A DNA stretch of 64,000 nt from contig NC_026736.1 in the NCBI RefSeq assembly GCF_000210295.1, positions 744,001-808,000 on the forward strand, written 5' to 3'. The stretch is from Trypanosoma brucei gambiense DAL972 (taxonomy: Eukaryota > Euglenozoa > Kinetoplastea > Trypanosomatida > Trypanosomatidae). Under the pieces are notes generated by a model. It was not told the DNA's origin, searched no databases, and worked only from the letters and a program-made list of their open reading frames with translations. Within the stretch, counting starts at the first letter, position 1. Each line of letters begins with the position of its first letter. The position numbers were made by a program, and so were the translations under genes. This document shows positions 41,640 through 51,279 of this stretch, piece after piece.

Positions 41640-43142
41640 ACCAACTTGGAGTACAAAGAAGACGGAGCATGTGTTAAAGTGTGTAAGAAGCAATAGAAAA
41701 GAGCGGCGACGGCAACAGCAGAAGTGCCCCGCGAAAGAAACAGTTATTGGAATTCGATGCAGTAGGGAGCAATCAATCCTGAAACGGCAGAAATGGACAA
41801 AAGTTACACAGTAAACATAATCGCAACGGTTCTCACGCCCCACACACACAAAAAATTTACTACACATCGTTCCAACCACGTTGCTACTAAGAGGTCGTGA
41901 TTCGATTATTTCCAGCCATCTTATATACACATGTAAGTAAATTTTACCGTTTATGCCCGCCATTTCTCGTTCGACACCACAACCTCGATAACGCGGCCTT
42001 TCTAGCACATATATTGGAAGGAAACCCTGCAAAATAAAGGGGAAAGAACACGGGGGGATCGACTAAACATTTCTACATATCGGGAGCACCCAGAAAAGTG
42101 GATCATGCGCCTCAACAAAAAAGACACGTAGGCACCCCTCTCTAGGAACGACCATGGAACCCTCAGGGAGGAACCATGAAATTCCATATGCAATATTCCA
42201 AACTTTCCTTTGCCAGCTTCTCCCCCTTTCTTCCATTCTGCAACCAGCCCCGATCTTTACTTACCGCATCTTTTCCTTTCTAATTTATACCTCATCACCC
42301 TTCTTCATCGTATTTCGCTCTTATATATTCATCCCCACCTGACAATACTCCACCATACCTCATATACGACTGGGAGAGAAGAGACTGGTGGCGATCGCTG
42401 TTGTTGTTTTTTCCTGACAAACATTTTGTTTTCATTCTCCTTTCGGAAAGAGGGGTAGACTTCCGCGGAGTGTATTAACGGCGAAACAAGCAAACGGAAG
42501 CAAAACTTTTAAAACGTATTTTTAAAAAAAAAGAGAGAAGCAAAGTCCCCCTCCCTACCACACACAACAAAAAAACAGAGCGAAAATGTGAGCATTGACA
42601 AGGGAGGTCAGTGTAATGAAACGGGAACAGTGGCATCCAAGTCACACCACTGGAGGGAAGACATGCCCCCGATTCATTGGTCCAAACTCCGTATTGTCCA
42701 CCGAATCACGCAATGGGAGTCACACCCCACACATTTTGGAGGGCAATGCAACTTCATGGTGAGTACTAGCAACGCTCTTTTCCTTGTTTCGACATGTACG
42801 GGGGGGAGGGGTTACACAAGTATACAAGCAGAAAAGTACCAATTGAGAGAGCGGCGGATAAAGAATTATAACGAGAGGAAGTACTGTGGTAATAATACGC
42901 ACAACGAGTGCGCACTTTCTTAAGTCTTTTGTGTCAGGGATTGAGGTGTATAAAAAAAGAAACTATTTACGAAAAAAAACTGGGTGGAGTGACAACAACA
43001 AGGGAAGAAATGCGCAATAGCGTTGCGCGGTATGTACATGTTTACACTACGCGTGTAAGATACAAAACGACAATGAAGAAGAGGAATTACTCACCCCCCA
43101 CAAGCAACCACAACGGGAGACCAACTTAATGCCCACAGCGTC
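41640..43142. other. Long intergenic stretch
   Basis: 1.5 kb containing the SET-gene leader (the hydrophobic open frame to 42032 is untranslated in my reading) and the 3' flank of the HAD phosphatase. AT-rich sequence, no gene recognised. Confidence 0.55.
41645..41646 (-). promoter_or_regulatory. Predicted spliced-leader acceptor AG for the SET gene
   Basis: It is the first AG after a T/C-rich tract (CCGTCTTCTTTGTACTCCAAG). It lies very close to the ATG at 41639. Confidence 0.45.
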
Positions 43143-44237
43143 CTATGGTATAAGTCTCTGCCACTGCTGTGCGGTAGTTGGCTTCCGCTGCGGTCGCCTG
43201 AAGCTTTCACATCGATCCTGTCTCAGTGTCAAAACTTCAATGGATCCCCCAGCGCTACACTTAATGAGTCTTCGTTGAAGCTGTGGATGGGCATGGAAAG
43301 ATTCTATTGAAACTTTAGAAGAGCGCAGCACCTCATCGATTACATCAGCAATAACGTAGAGGGTTGTGTCCAGCTTCGCTCCCATCTGTTTCAACCCCAT
43401 GAAGTCTGTGACGAGAAGCCCATTCCGAGGGTTTGCCCTTAAACACTCGGACATGTTGTCGATTAGTATAACACGATCCAGAGGCCTACCGAGGCTAGTC
43501 AAGTCCTTTACACAACCCGGGCCTTCTGTCCACCATTTTTTGCTCCGGTAAACGCAGTGCTTAATACAACTAGCAGGGTCAATCATCCGTAGCACCTCCA
43601 TCGCATACAGCCTCTCACCCGCCGTCCACACAAGCACCTCACAACGGCCGCGCAGCACATCAAAGAGCCGCTGTGAGCCAGGCCTCGGCACGATAGTACC
43701 TTCGCGTGAATACACGAGGGTCTCATCGAGGTCAAGCACAACAACAAGCTTTCCCACATCTTCCCCGTCTGGAGGGGGGACCAAAAGGCGTTTCTTCGAG
43801 CACCCAACCGACGAGGAACATCGGCCTGTGCCAGGGCGGGGCAGACGGTCAACTGTCTGTGGAGAGCACCGGCCATATGAAGTGGACATAGCGGATCGAG
43901 CACGTCTTGGGCATGGCACTTCGGGTGGCGACGGTTGCACAAGGTTTGTCACCATCGAGAGTGTGTCCGCCTTCACTTTGAACAGGGAAGAAGAAACGGG
44001 AGGTGGAATACCATGATCCTGGAGGATGGCCTCCCTGCTCCCGTTGTTAGCAAAAAAACTTTTTGACTTACTACCGTCACAACTGCCCACTCGGTAGTTT
44101 AATCTGGGCCTTCCATATATGTCTCCCGATTTCCCGGAGGGTGCGCGCGGCTCTGGTAGAGTTAATGACGAAACTTGCTTTAACGCAGGGCAGCCTCCAC
44201 CATAAGTCGAGAAACCTCCAGCGCACTCTGCGACCAT
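43143..44237 (-). CDS. FCP1/SCP-like (NIF) HAD-family phosphatase
   Basis: 364 residues. Residues 1-160 are Ser/Pro/Arg-rich and likely disordered. The C-terminal half is an FCP1-homology domain. The catalytic motif is VVVLDLDETLV (165-175, Asp169 nucleophile and Asp171 acid/base). Motif II is in EVLVWTAGE (Thr205). The SKKWW region corresponds to the motif III lysine segment. VILIDNMSECL (257-267) supplies the metal-binding Asp. Relatives dephosphorylate serine in the RNA polymerase II tail or in other proteins. Trypanosome Pol II lacks the heptad repeat, so the substrate is open. The frame starts at a GTG (44288); the first ATG is 44237, 41 nt after acceptor AG 44280-44279. Confidence 0.88.
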   Translation of the reverse strand: MVAECAGGFSTYGGGCPALKQVSSLTLPEPRAPSGKSGDIYGRPRLNYRVGSCDGSKSKSFFANNGSREAILQDHGIPPPVSSSLFKVKADTLSMVTNLVQPSPPEVPCPRRARSAMSTSYGRCSPQTVDRLPRPGTGRCSSSVGCSKKRLLVPPPDGEDVGKLVVVLDLDETLVYSREGTIVPRPGSQRLFDVLRGRCEVLVWTAGERLYAMEVLRMIDPASCIKHCVYRSKKWWTEGPGCVKDLTSLGRPLDRVILIDNMSECLRANPRNGLLVTDFMGLKQMGAKLDTTLYVIADVIDEVLRSSKVSIESFHAHPQLQRRLIKCSAGGSIEVLTLRQDRCESFRRPQRKPTTAQQWQRLIP

Positions 44238-44647
44238 TGATATTTTTACGTCACCTTCGCCCTCGATCCCTTTCTTTACTAAAAACACACAACCCCCAAT
44301 GTTGCGATTTCACGACATGAAAGTAAAGTTTATGTGTAGAGTGTGTACGCGTGTATATCGGCATGTGATAGTCAGACGAAAGTTCCTGTGACAAATAATT
44401 GCCCTTACGTAAGGGGTTTTGATACAGAACCTGTTAAGGCCTTCACACCCGTGGTTTGTAGATTTGGAACACCAAAATTTTAAACACATTTCTTTACGTC
44501 ATTAACATAAAAATAAAAATGGGATGGGGGAGCGGGCGTCTCAGCGAAAACGACGGCCGCGGTAAGCAAAGTCGAAACAAAATACCCGCGTGAAAGTGGT
44601 ATATGATAAGCAGAAATAGGAACTAACACGCGCAAAAACAAAACTAC
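44238..44647. other. Intergenic stretch
   Basis: HAD-gene leader and the 3' flank of kinesin copy 1. Nothing else seen. Confidence 0.6.
44279..44280 (-). promoter_or_regulatory. Predicted spliced-leader acceptor AG for the HAD phosphatase gene
   Basis: Minus strand reads TTGTGTGTTTTTAG, 41 nt before the ATG at 44237. Confidence 0.55.
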
Positions 44648-46423
44648 TCACTCCATGCCGAAGGCGAACACCTCAAACGTGAAAATCGGACGTTCGCAGA
44701 AGGAGCGAATGATCTCTTCCGTCAAGTTAGGCACTTCAAACAGTTTCACAAAATTCCAACGAGGAGTTTGTGTATCGGTGCTGGCCCGCGTAGCAAAGTA
44801 CCTTTCCTCATTATCAAACAACATGCTGAACCTGCAAAATACATGGGCACAGCAAGATTCCGGAATGCCAACGGCACCTACAACATTGAGACAAAAGCGA
44901 AGACTCTCCCCCACAAGTATCATGGGGTCCTCACGCGCGTAGGCATGCGGATCACAAGGGAATAGCTGGATGTGGAGCTTCGCCTCAGTCAAAAATCCAT
45001 AGTCATTTAAAAGACCCAGGGTGAATGAGCGTCGACCTCCTAACATAATACTCTTGGCCGAGATACTAGATTTTCCCTTGAAGTACTGTGTTGCGAGCCT
45101 GCCGTCAAGTGAAGCTATACAACCTTTGGTAGCCGCTTCCACCCTCCGTCGTAGGGCAATGTTACCAAGACGGATACTGTTCACTGCTCTAACGAGGTTC
45201 ATATTCGTGTTCGACTGGGTATCAGAAGATGCTAGCGAGCGCCTAAGAGAATCACGTTCCCATATCAATTTGGAGAGCTCCTCCTGCTTTTTCAACCTCT
45301 CAGATCCCAATGATCCTAGCTTCTCCTCAAGATGCACTGCACACTCCCTCAGTCGCTTCAATTCGTCACTCCCTGTCGCCTCATTAACTCTAACTTTGTT
45401 GGTAATTGCCGACGCGTTCTGTGCATACTCAAGTGTGGATATTGTCTCGGTTAAGTTCGAGGCGGAAGGGGACACTGTCGCAAGCATCCACGTTTTGCTG
45501 TTACCACCAAAGCTCTCTGAGAGAAGCCGAGTCAGTTTCGACGCGCGCAACGAGATGAAACCGTCACTCCCCTTCCGATCACTAAAGGAGTTCAGCGCCC
45601 GCCCGAGCATCAGAAGAGATTGGTTTATCTTCTTCGCTTCCTCAAAGGCAAGACCAGTGGATTCTGCTTTGCTCTGCCGCTCGCTTCCCGCCAAGTCCAC
45701 CAGCATCGCAACACTTTCCACATCCTTCGTCTCAAGTGATTCGTGCTGCTGGGAAATAGTAAGCTGAATAATGGCATGCGATCGGGAGCTGGTTTCGTTC
45801 ATTTTTGTCTCTCCCTTTTGCCGGTTAGCATTGCCGATGCTGAGTAACTCCATCAGACGATCCAAACTCAGCACAGGGTGTATACCAGCACCCTTCACAT
45901 AAACACGTCGCTGATTGTCCTCATGAATTTCTAGCGCCTCCGGCTCCTGTCCTCGCACACGCGGGGCGAGCAGATCGCGCACCTTCTCCATATACACTTC
46001 TACCATTGTCAAGGAAAATCTGATCGTTGCGCGATTGTCCGCTTCCATACGGCGCTGGCCCTCCTCAATCATTGCCTGAGCAAAGCGCGGTGCAATTCCA
46101 CACCTCGTCTTATCGTCCAGATCACCAAAAAGACTATATGTTTTCCCTGTCCCCGTCTGCCCATATGCAAATAAACAAACATTGAAGCCTTCAAACGCCT
46201 CCTTCAGCATCGGTCTCCCAACAAAATCATAGACCTCCTCCTGAGAGCCAGTGAACACTCGGTCGAATTTGAGGGCAGAGCCACCTTTAGTGCCCTCACC
46301 GTCTATCACAACGACATGATTGTCATCCGGGTCGCCGTGTACCACTGACCTCTCACCCTGACGCGTAGGGAAAATACGGACTCCCACCTGAACTCGGGTC
46401 CCCGTTCCCACAGAGTCATGCAT
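44648..46423 (-). CDS. N-terminal-motor kinesin, copy 1 (tail type A)
   Basis: 591 residues. The motor domain occupies about 1-345: P-loop GQTGTGKT, switch I NETSSRSHAI, switch II LVDLAGSE and the neck after TNKVRV. A coiled-coil stretch follows (about 352-420), then a region to about 500 with no known domain. The C-terminal 110 residues look like a C2-type beta sandwich (LRFCLNVVGAVGIPESCCAHVFCRFSMLF, later TPRWNFVKLFEVPNL), as in kinesin-3 tails. The motor DNA is almost identical to that of the neighbouring copy, but everything after residue 345 is different. It should walk on or bind microtubules; its kinesin subfamily and cargo are not clear to me. The ATG at 46423 is followed by a motor that starts very early, so the start is firm. 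Confidence 0.9.
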   Translation of the reverse strand: MHDSVGTGTRVQVGVRIFPTRQGERSVVHGDPDDNHVVVIDGEGTKGGSALKFDRVFTGSQEEVYDFVGRPMLKEAFEGFNVCLFAYGQTGTGKTYSLFGDLDDKTRCGIAPRFAQAMIEEGQRRMEADNRATIRFSLTMVEVYMEKVRDLLAPRVRGQEPEALEIHEDNQRRVYVKGAGIHPVLSLDRLMELLSIGNANRQKGETKMNETSSRSHAIIQLTISQQHESLETKDVESVAMLVDLAGSERQSKAESTGLAFEEAKKINQSLLMLGRALNSFSDRKGSDGFISLRASKLTRLLSESFGGNSKTWMLATVSPSASNLTETISTLEYAQNASAITNKVRVNEATGSDELKRLRECAVHLEEKLGSLGSERLKKQEELSKLIWERDSLRRSLASSDTQSNTNMNLVRAVNSIRLGNIALRRRVEAATKGCIASLDGRLATQYFKGKSSISAKSIMLGGRRSFTLGLLNDYGFLTEAKLHIQLFPCDPHAYAREDPMILVGESLRFCLNVVGAVGIPESCCAHVFCRFSMLFDNEERYFATRASTDTQTPRWNFVKLFEVPNLTEEIIRSFCERPIFTFEVFAFGME

Positions 46424-46484
46424 TTCTAATATCTAATATAAAGAACAACCTACCCTCAAGAGGCGAAGGGGAAAAATACATAAT
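45387..46484 (-). repeat. Duplicated kinesin motor block, copy 1
   Basis: 1,098 bp running from about 60 bp upstream of the ATG to the end of the motor domain. It repeats with offset 2012 at 47399-48496. The break points are sharp: TAACTTTGTTGG in common, then unrelated tails; TACATAAT in common, then different 5' flanks. Confidence 0.93.
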
Positions 46485-46698
46485 TGGGGGCCCAAATTCA
46501 TACCCACTCCATCATGACGTTTTCCCACGTGTGGCCATGTGTCCTAAGTCCAGTTAGGTGCAAATAGAGGCAAGAGATATATGCATAGCTGGTTCACCAC
46601 GTCAATCACATGAAACAAACCTACTGATAGCGAACCAACTGTACAAACACACAGCAAGGGATCATTTTTGGAAATATCGTCGTTTCCACCCGGTACCA

Positions 46699-48435
46699 TT
46701 AAACACATTCAGATAGGATAAACCCGTCAACACGAAAGTTTAGCACCTCCGCTTGCAGGAACCTTTCAATGTCCTTTGTATGTGGCCCTAATATATATGT
46801 CTGCTTGAGGGAAAACAAGGGGTTGCCGCCATTAGACCCTACTATGGGCGTTCTTACGGAACTCGAGGAATGTCCCTCAAACCACATGGTCACCTGGGCC
46901 CCTCCCGTCACATAGTCAGGTAAGTGAAGGATTTCACGAATACGAACAACAACGGCAACACAATTCTCGTCTGCGAGGTGGATATGTACGTGACAAATCA
47001 GAAGAGGAGGTGGCCCCGACAGGTTGTAACATTGGACAACCATTGTTTCTACCTCAGAACCCCCTAACGGTATACTTCCCAGGGAAGTTTTACAGGTCCC
47101 ATAAAAGCATGAAAGCGGTGGCTGAGCATGAACGCTTGAAGAAGCATCTTGCCCTAAGGCGCTTTTAAGATGCAACAGCAGTTTCTCGCGCTCCTCAAGG
47201 GCCTCTCTCAACTCCACTTCAACGTCAAAATCACATCTGCAAGATAACATGTTCTGGAGAAACTGAATTTCGTCACGAGCAGAAATTATGTCAACATCCA
47301 AATCCGAAACAACTTTCGCTTCACAGCCAAGTTGTTCCTTTAGTGTTGCAACACGAGACTGTATCGCTTCAAAATTTAGCCTCCTTTCCGCTCTGTTGAC
47401 TCTAACTTTGTTGGTAATTGCCGACGCGTTCTGTGCATACTCAAGTGTGGATATTGTCTCGGTTAAGTTCGAGGCGGAAGGGGACACTGTCGCAAGCATC
47501 CACGTTTTGCTGTTACCACCAAAGCTCTCTGAGAGAAGCCGAGTCAGTTTCGACGCGCGCAACGAGATAAAACCCCCATTCCCCTTCCGATCACTAAAGG
47601 AGTTCAGCGCCCGCCCGAGCATCAGAAGAGATTGGTTTATCTTCTTCGCTTCCTCAAAGGCAAGACCAGTGGATTCTGCTTTGCTCTGCCGCTCGCTTCC
47701 CGCCAAGTCCACCAGCATCGCAACACTTTCCACATCCTTCGTCTCAAGTGATTCGTGCTGCTGGGAAATAGTAAGCTGAATAATGGCATGCGATCGGGAG
47801 CTGGTTTCGTTCATTTTTGTCTCTCCCTTTTGCCGGTTAGCATTGCCGATGCTGAGTAACTCCATCAGACGATCCAAACTCAGCACAGGGTGTATACCAG
47901 CACCCTTCACATAAACACGTCGCTGATTGTCCTCATGAATTTCTAGCGCCTCCGGCTCCTGTCCTCGCACACGCGGGGCGAGCAGATCGCGCACCTTCTC
48001 CATATACACTTCTACCATTGTCAAGGAAAATCTGATCGTTGCGCGATTGTCCGCTTCCATACGGCGCTGGCCCTCCTCAATCATTGCCTGAGCAAAGCGC
48101 GGTGCAATTCCACACCTCGTCTTATCGTCCAGATCACCAAAAAGACTATATGTTTTCCCTGTCCCCGTCTGCCCATATGCAAATAAACAAACATTGAAGC
48201 CTTCAAACGCCTCCTTCAGCATCGGTCTCCCAACAAAATCATAGACCTCCTCCTGAGAGCCAGTGAACACTCGGTCGAATTTGAGGGCAGAGCTACCTTT
48301 AGTGCCCTCACCGTCTATCACAACGACATGATTGTCATCCGGGTCGCCGTGTACCACTGACCTCTCACCCTGACGCGTAGGGAAAATACGGACTCCCACC
48401 TGAACTCGGGTCCCCGTTCCCACAGAGTCATGCAT
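46699..48435 (-). CDS. N-terminal-motor kinesin, copy 2 (tail type B)
   Basis: 578 residues. The motor (1-345) differs from copy 1 at only two places in the translation (GGSAL to GSSAL near residue 48; KGSDGF to KGNGGF near residue 290). After TNKVRVN the sequence diverges fully: a coiled coil (about 350-425, with heptad-like VATLKEQLGCEAKVVSDLDV), a Cys/Ser linker, and a C-terminal C2-like region (CVAVVVRIREILHLPDYVTGGAQVTMWFEG onwards, ending LNFRVDGFILSECV). The C-terminal regions of the two copies seem related in fold but not in sequence. Same start and same leader as copy 1, so both probably use the same acceptor (CGCCTCTTGAG on the minus strand, about 45 nt before the ATG). Confidence 0.9.
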   Translation of the reverse strand: MHDSVGTGTRVQVGVRIFPTRQGERSVVHGDPDDNHVVVIDGEGTKGSSALKFDRVFTGSQEEVYDFVGRPMLKEAFEGFNVCLFAYGQTGTGKTYSLFGDLDDKTRCGIAPRFAQAMIEEGQRRMEADNRATIRFSLTMVEVYMEKVRDLLAPRVRGQEPEALEIHEDNQRRVYVKGAGIHPVLSLDRLMELLSIGNANRQKGETKMNETSSRSHAIIQLTISQQHESLETKDVESVAMLVDLAGSERQSKAESTGLAFEEAKKINQSLLMLGRALNSFSDRKGNGGFISLRASKLTRLLSESFGGNSKTWMLATVSPSASNLTETISTLEYAQNASAITNKVRVNRAERRLNFEAIQSRVATLKEQLGCEAKVVSDLDVDIISARDEIQFLQNMLSCRCDFDVEVELREALEEREKLLLHLKSALGQDASSSVHAQPPLSCFYGTCKTSLGSIPLGGSEVETMVVQCYNLSGPPPLLICHVHIHLADENCVAVVVRIREILHLPDYVTGGAQVTMWFEGHSSSSVRTPIVGSNGGNPLFSLKQTYILGPHTKDIERFLQAEVLNFRVDGFILSECV

Positions 48436-48496
48436 TTCTAATATCTAATATAAAGAACAACCTACCCTCAAGAGGCGAAGGGGAAAAATACATAAT
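47399..48496 (-). repeat. Duplicated kinesin motor block, copy 2
   Basis: Partner of 45387-46484. By eye I found five base differences, four of them clustered near 47568-47580 and one near 48294. Confidence 0.93.
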
Positions 48497-49192
48497 CGTT
48501 ACCATTTGTGTGCTAGCACCATAGCACCCTGAAGACCACAAAAGCACTTCAAAGCCACACAATAAGAAACTCAACAGTGCAGTTATAGCATTCATACGTG
48601 AGAGTCAAGGAAATGAAAAGAAATATAAAAACAAAAAAGTATGTTCTGCGTCTCATTTTAATACGATGCTCTAACGAGCCGTGTCAAAGTGGGCATAGTC
48701 CCGTTCAGGAAGAAGGCTAACTGAATCAATGTTGTAAGTCCTTTCCGCACCAACCCTGGCATGTTCGTGTCCTTTTATGTAATCTTTAGTGGGAAAATAA
48801 TACAATACCTCGTTGACAACCTTTGTTTTACTTCCCCCTCCCCCCCCCATGTGCTTCTCGCCGAGCAACTTCAGCCGACGCAAAGCTCACTGAAATATGT
48901 CCCTTCAAACACTAACAGTAATCGTCGGAAACGGTTGTTTGTAGAACGGTAGATAGTAAAGCGCAACACGTTGTACACCCACTGAGGGGGGCGGCACAAT
49001 TTTAAATATTTTTTTAATTGTGTGGAAGTATTCGATGTTTCTCCCATGCTAATGACACTGTGATTGTTCCTGTCTCCCTTTATGCTTCGTCTTCTCTCCC
49101 CTACCCTGACATCAACTGCTTATTGGCCTCAGCGAAACTTGATCTTATTTATAAATAACCCCAATAGCTACTTCGCTAACTGGAGTTGGCAC
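48436..49192. other. Intergenic stretch
   Basis: Kinesin copy 2 leader and the aminopeptidase 3' flank, with a candidate 59-codon frame at 48671-48850 listed separately and a C-run at 48836-48848. Confidence 0.55.
48671..48850 (-). CDS. Candidate small protein (59 aa), uncertain
   Basis: ATG frame MGGGGGSKTKVVNEVL, continuing through FPTKDYIKGHEHARVGAERT to a stop after FDTAR. Composition is protein-like (balanced charged, aromatic and aliphatic residues) rather than the low-complexity usual of intergenic frames here. No family is recognised, and the acceptor signal upstream is weak. It could be a gene remnant or chance. Confidence 0.25.
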   Translation of the reverse strand: MGGGGGSKTKVVNEVLYYFPTKDYIKGHEHARVGAERTYNIDSVSLLPERDYAHFDTAR

Positions 49193-50548
49193 TTAGGAGG
49201 TCACCATGTCCCTGGTGTAATGGTTAAAAAACGCCTCAAGAAGGTTCTTCAGATGAAGCAAATCGGCGGTCCCACACATCTCGCGAATGCTGTGCATGCT
49301 TAGCATCGGATTGCCCAAATCGACTGTTTGGATACCTGATAACGAGGACAAGATCGGCCCTATGGTTGAACCACACGGGGAATCATTCTTCACGCAAAAT
49401 TCCTGAATGGGCACAGAAGCTCTTTTAGCGATTGCTTTTACAATCGCAGCGGTGACGCCATTTGTGGCATAGCGCATGTTTGCATTGTATTTGATGACTG
49501 GTCCCCGGTGAATAAGGGGGCGATGTTTTTCTTCGTGTTTATCCTGATAGTTAGGATGAACCGCGTGAGCGCCATCAACTGACATTAAGAATGAGTTAGC
49601 CACGAGCTGTGCACGAAGTCCTCCAGATGCAGAAATGTATTCAATCACATCTGGAACGAGTGAACCCCCGGCACCTTGAGAAGTAGATGATCCCACTTCT
49701 TCGTTATCGAAAAGGCACACCATTCTTATCATGTTTTCTTCTTCCAGAGTTTTGTCTGATTCGAGAAGGGCTTTCACTCCGCAAAAACATGAAATAAGGT
49801 TATCAAGACGGGGTGCATATATGAATTCATCGTTTGCCCCACCAACAACAGCACCCTGTGTATCGACTACGCTCAAGTCATAGTCGACTATCTCACTGGG
49901 CCGGCAACCAAGGGACTCCGCAAGCAAAATAAGCAGCTGAGAGTTATGATGCTCGCTCACATCTCCATTTGGTGTGTGTGAGAGAGTAGTTGCTATTACA
50001 GGAACCAGATGTTTTTCTTTGTTTGGTCCGAACGCATTTCGCTCTTCCACTGACTGAAGGTGAATGGCGAGGGTTGGAATTCGCATAATCGGTTTATTCA
50101 CCTTGACCAACCGTTTTACCAACTTAGAGGAGGAAATTATAACCCTTCCTGCAACAGTTAAATCACGATCAAACCAAGTGTGCCACAAGCCACCCCCGTA
50201 GCATTGTACCGCAACACCCTGGTAGTCACTCCTCCCGGCCAGTGTTCGTGGTTTCAGTGCAAGATTCGGTGAATCGGTGTGAGCTCCAACAATTTTGAGT
50301 CCATTTTCAGCTACGAACCGCCCTCCAACGGAGAAGGCGACGAGACTACTGTCGTTTCTGGTTATAAAATACCTGTATCCATTCGTTAACTTAGGCCACG
50401 TTTCACCTTCCTTTAGTCTTTGGTAACCAGCGTTCGACAACCACGATGAAAGTACCTCTACCGCATGAAAGGGGGTACATGCCTCATTTATAAAGTTGAC
50501 AAACTCCTTCGCAAGCTGGGTTACAGGCGGTGAGTCAAGTGGCAACAT
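49193..50548 (-). CDS. M18 aspartyl aminopeptidase
   Basis: 451 residues from the ATG at 50548 (two codons inside a TTG-opened frame). This is the M18 metallopeptidase family, which removes N-terminal Asp or Glu from peptides using two metal ions. The metal ligands and their surroundings are visible: GAHTDSPN (His90), the PRLDN aspartate block, FDNEEVGS (catalytic/metal Glu pair), the MSVDGAHAVHPNY block and the C-terminal LSMHSIREMCG with the last His. Length is typical (430-480). No signal peptide, so probably cytosolic. It is the first firm gene of the minus-strand unit, next to the presumed start of transcription. Confidence 0.96.
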   Translation of the reverse strand: MLPLDSPPVTQLAKEFVNFINEACTPFHAVEVLSSWLSNAGYQRLKEGETWPKLTNGYRYFITRNDSSLVAFSVGGRFVAENGLKIVGAHTDSPNLALKPRTLAGRSDYQGVAVQCYGGGLWHTWFDRDLTVAGRVIISSSKLVKRLVKVNKPIMRIPTLAIHLQSVEERNAFGPNKEKHLVPVIATTLSHTPNGDVSEHHNSQLLILLAESLGCRPSEIVDYDLSVVDTQGAVVGGANDEFIYAPRLDNLISCFCGVKALLESDKTLEEENMIRMVCLFDNEEVGSSTSQGAGGSLVPDVIEYISASGGLRAQLVANSFLMSVDGAHAVHPNYQDKHEEKHRPLIHRGPVIKYNANMRYATNGVTAAIVKAIAKRASVPIQEFCVKNDSPCGSTIGPILSSLSGIQTVDLGNPMLSMHSIREMCGTADLLHLKNLLEAFFNHYTRDMVTS

Positions 50549-50727
50549 AGACAAATCGTGTGAGACTTACTAATATATGTATATATATACAAATATACCA
50601 CGGGAAAGGAATGGTAATGAAAAATGCTCGATACACACTGTATCAGCAACTGCAGTAAGTCATCACAAAAAGGCGTTTCATATCCTTTTATTTAACCTTT
50701 GACAGAAACCGGGATGGAACCGGTTAC

Positions 50728-51003
50728 CTAGTTTCGTACGGCGAATTCCAACTCAGATTGAGGAACCGTAAAAGAAAATGAAGGAACTTCACGACGACCA
50801 AAAAAGTCGTTTGTTACATGAGTAAGCGGAATGATATCAACACCACCTCCCTTATATTTTTCAAAAATGATAATAATAACAATAATAATAATAACTGGAA
50901 ATTTTCTTGTGGGCTCAAGATAACGAGCTCCATTACCACCGCCTAAACCATTAACATCAATGTGGAGAGAAGTAAATAGGCATGTTCCGCTGCTCTCCAC
51001 CAT
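50728..51003 (-). CDS. Candidate small protein (91 aa), uncertain
   Basis: ATG frame MVESSGTCLFTSLHIDV, then a poly-Ile stretch made by an AAT/ATA repeat, then FGRREVPSFSFTVPQSEL. It is in the same frame as, and directly downstream of, the 51037-51279 frame, separated by one stop codon and a GTG. A T-rich tract and AG lie upstream on the minus strand. Could be an orphan gene, a decayed gene split by a stop, or chance. Confidence 0.25.
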   Translation of the reverse strand: MVESSGTCLFTSLHIDVNGLGGGNGARYLEPTRKFPVIIIIVIIIIFEKYKGGGVDIIPLTHVTNDFFGRREVPSFSFTVPQSELEFAVRN

Positions 51004-51036
51004 CTTACTGTCAGGACTTTTTTTCACGCAGCGAGT

Positions 51037-51279
51037 TCACTCGGATCGATCCAACAACAAGTCCGTAAGAAAAAAAAAATAACTAACATTGGCAATACCC
51101 CAGTAGCACCACATAAACTCCTCGATAGGAGAATAAAAATGGGGACAAAACACAGAATCACGATACATATTCATAGATATATACTCAATACCTGTAGCAA
51201 CCGAGCAATAAAATTGTGCTCGTACTGGGCGGTTCACAGGCTGCTTGTAGTGTCTAATCAAATTGTCGGTCGTAGCCAT
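51037..51279 (-). CDS. Candidate small protein (80 aa), uncertain
   Basis: ATG frame MATTDNLIRHYKQPVNRP, continuing with CSVATGIEYISMNMYRD and a hydrophobic, aromatic C-terminus (MWCYWGIANVSYFFFL). The context for translation is good: a minus-strand C/T tract ending TTTGTGAG only 4 nt before the ATG. No family is recognised. Sits at the presumed start of the polycistron. Confidence 0.3.
   Translation of the reverse strand: MATTDNLIRHYKQPVNRPVRAQFYCSVATGIEYISMNMYRDSVFCPHFYSPIEEFMWCYWGIANVSYFFFLTDLLLDRSE

Noticed and set aside
44648..48435. Kinesin pair as an assembly duplication
   Set aside because: The tails and the outer flanks are entirely different, so at least two real loci exist; only the motor block is shared.
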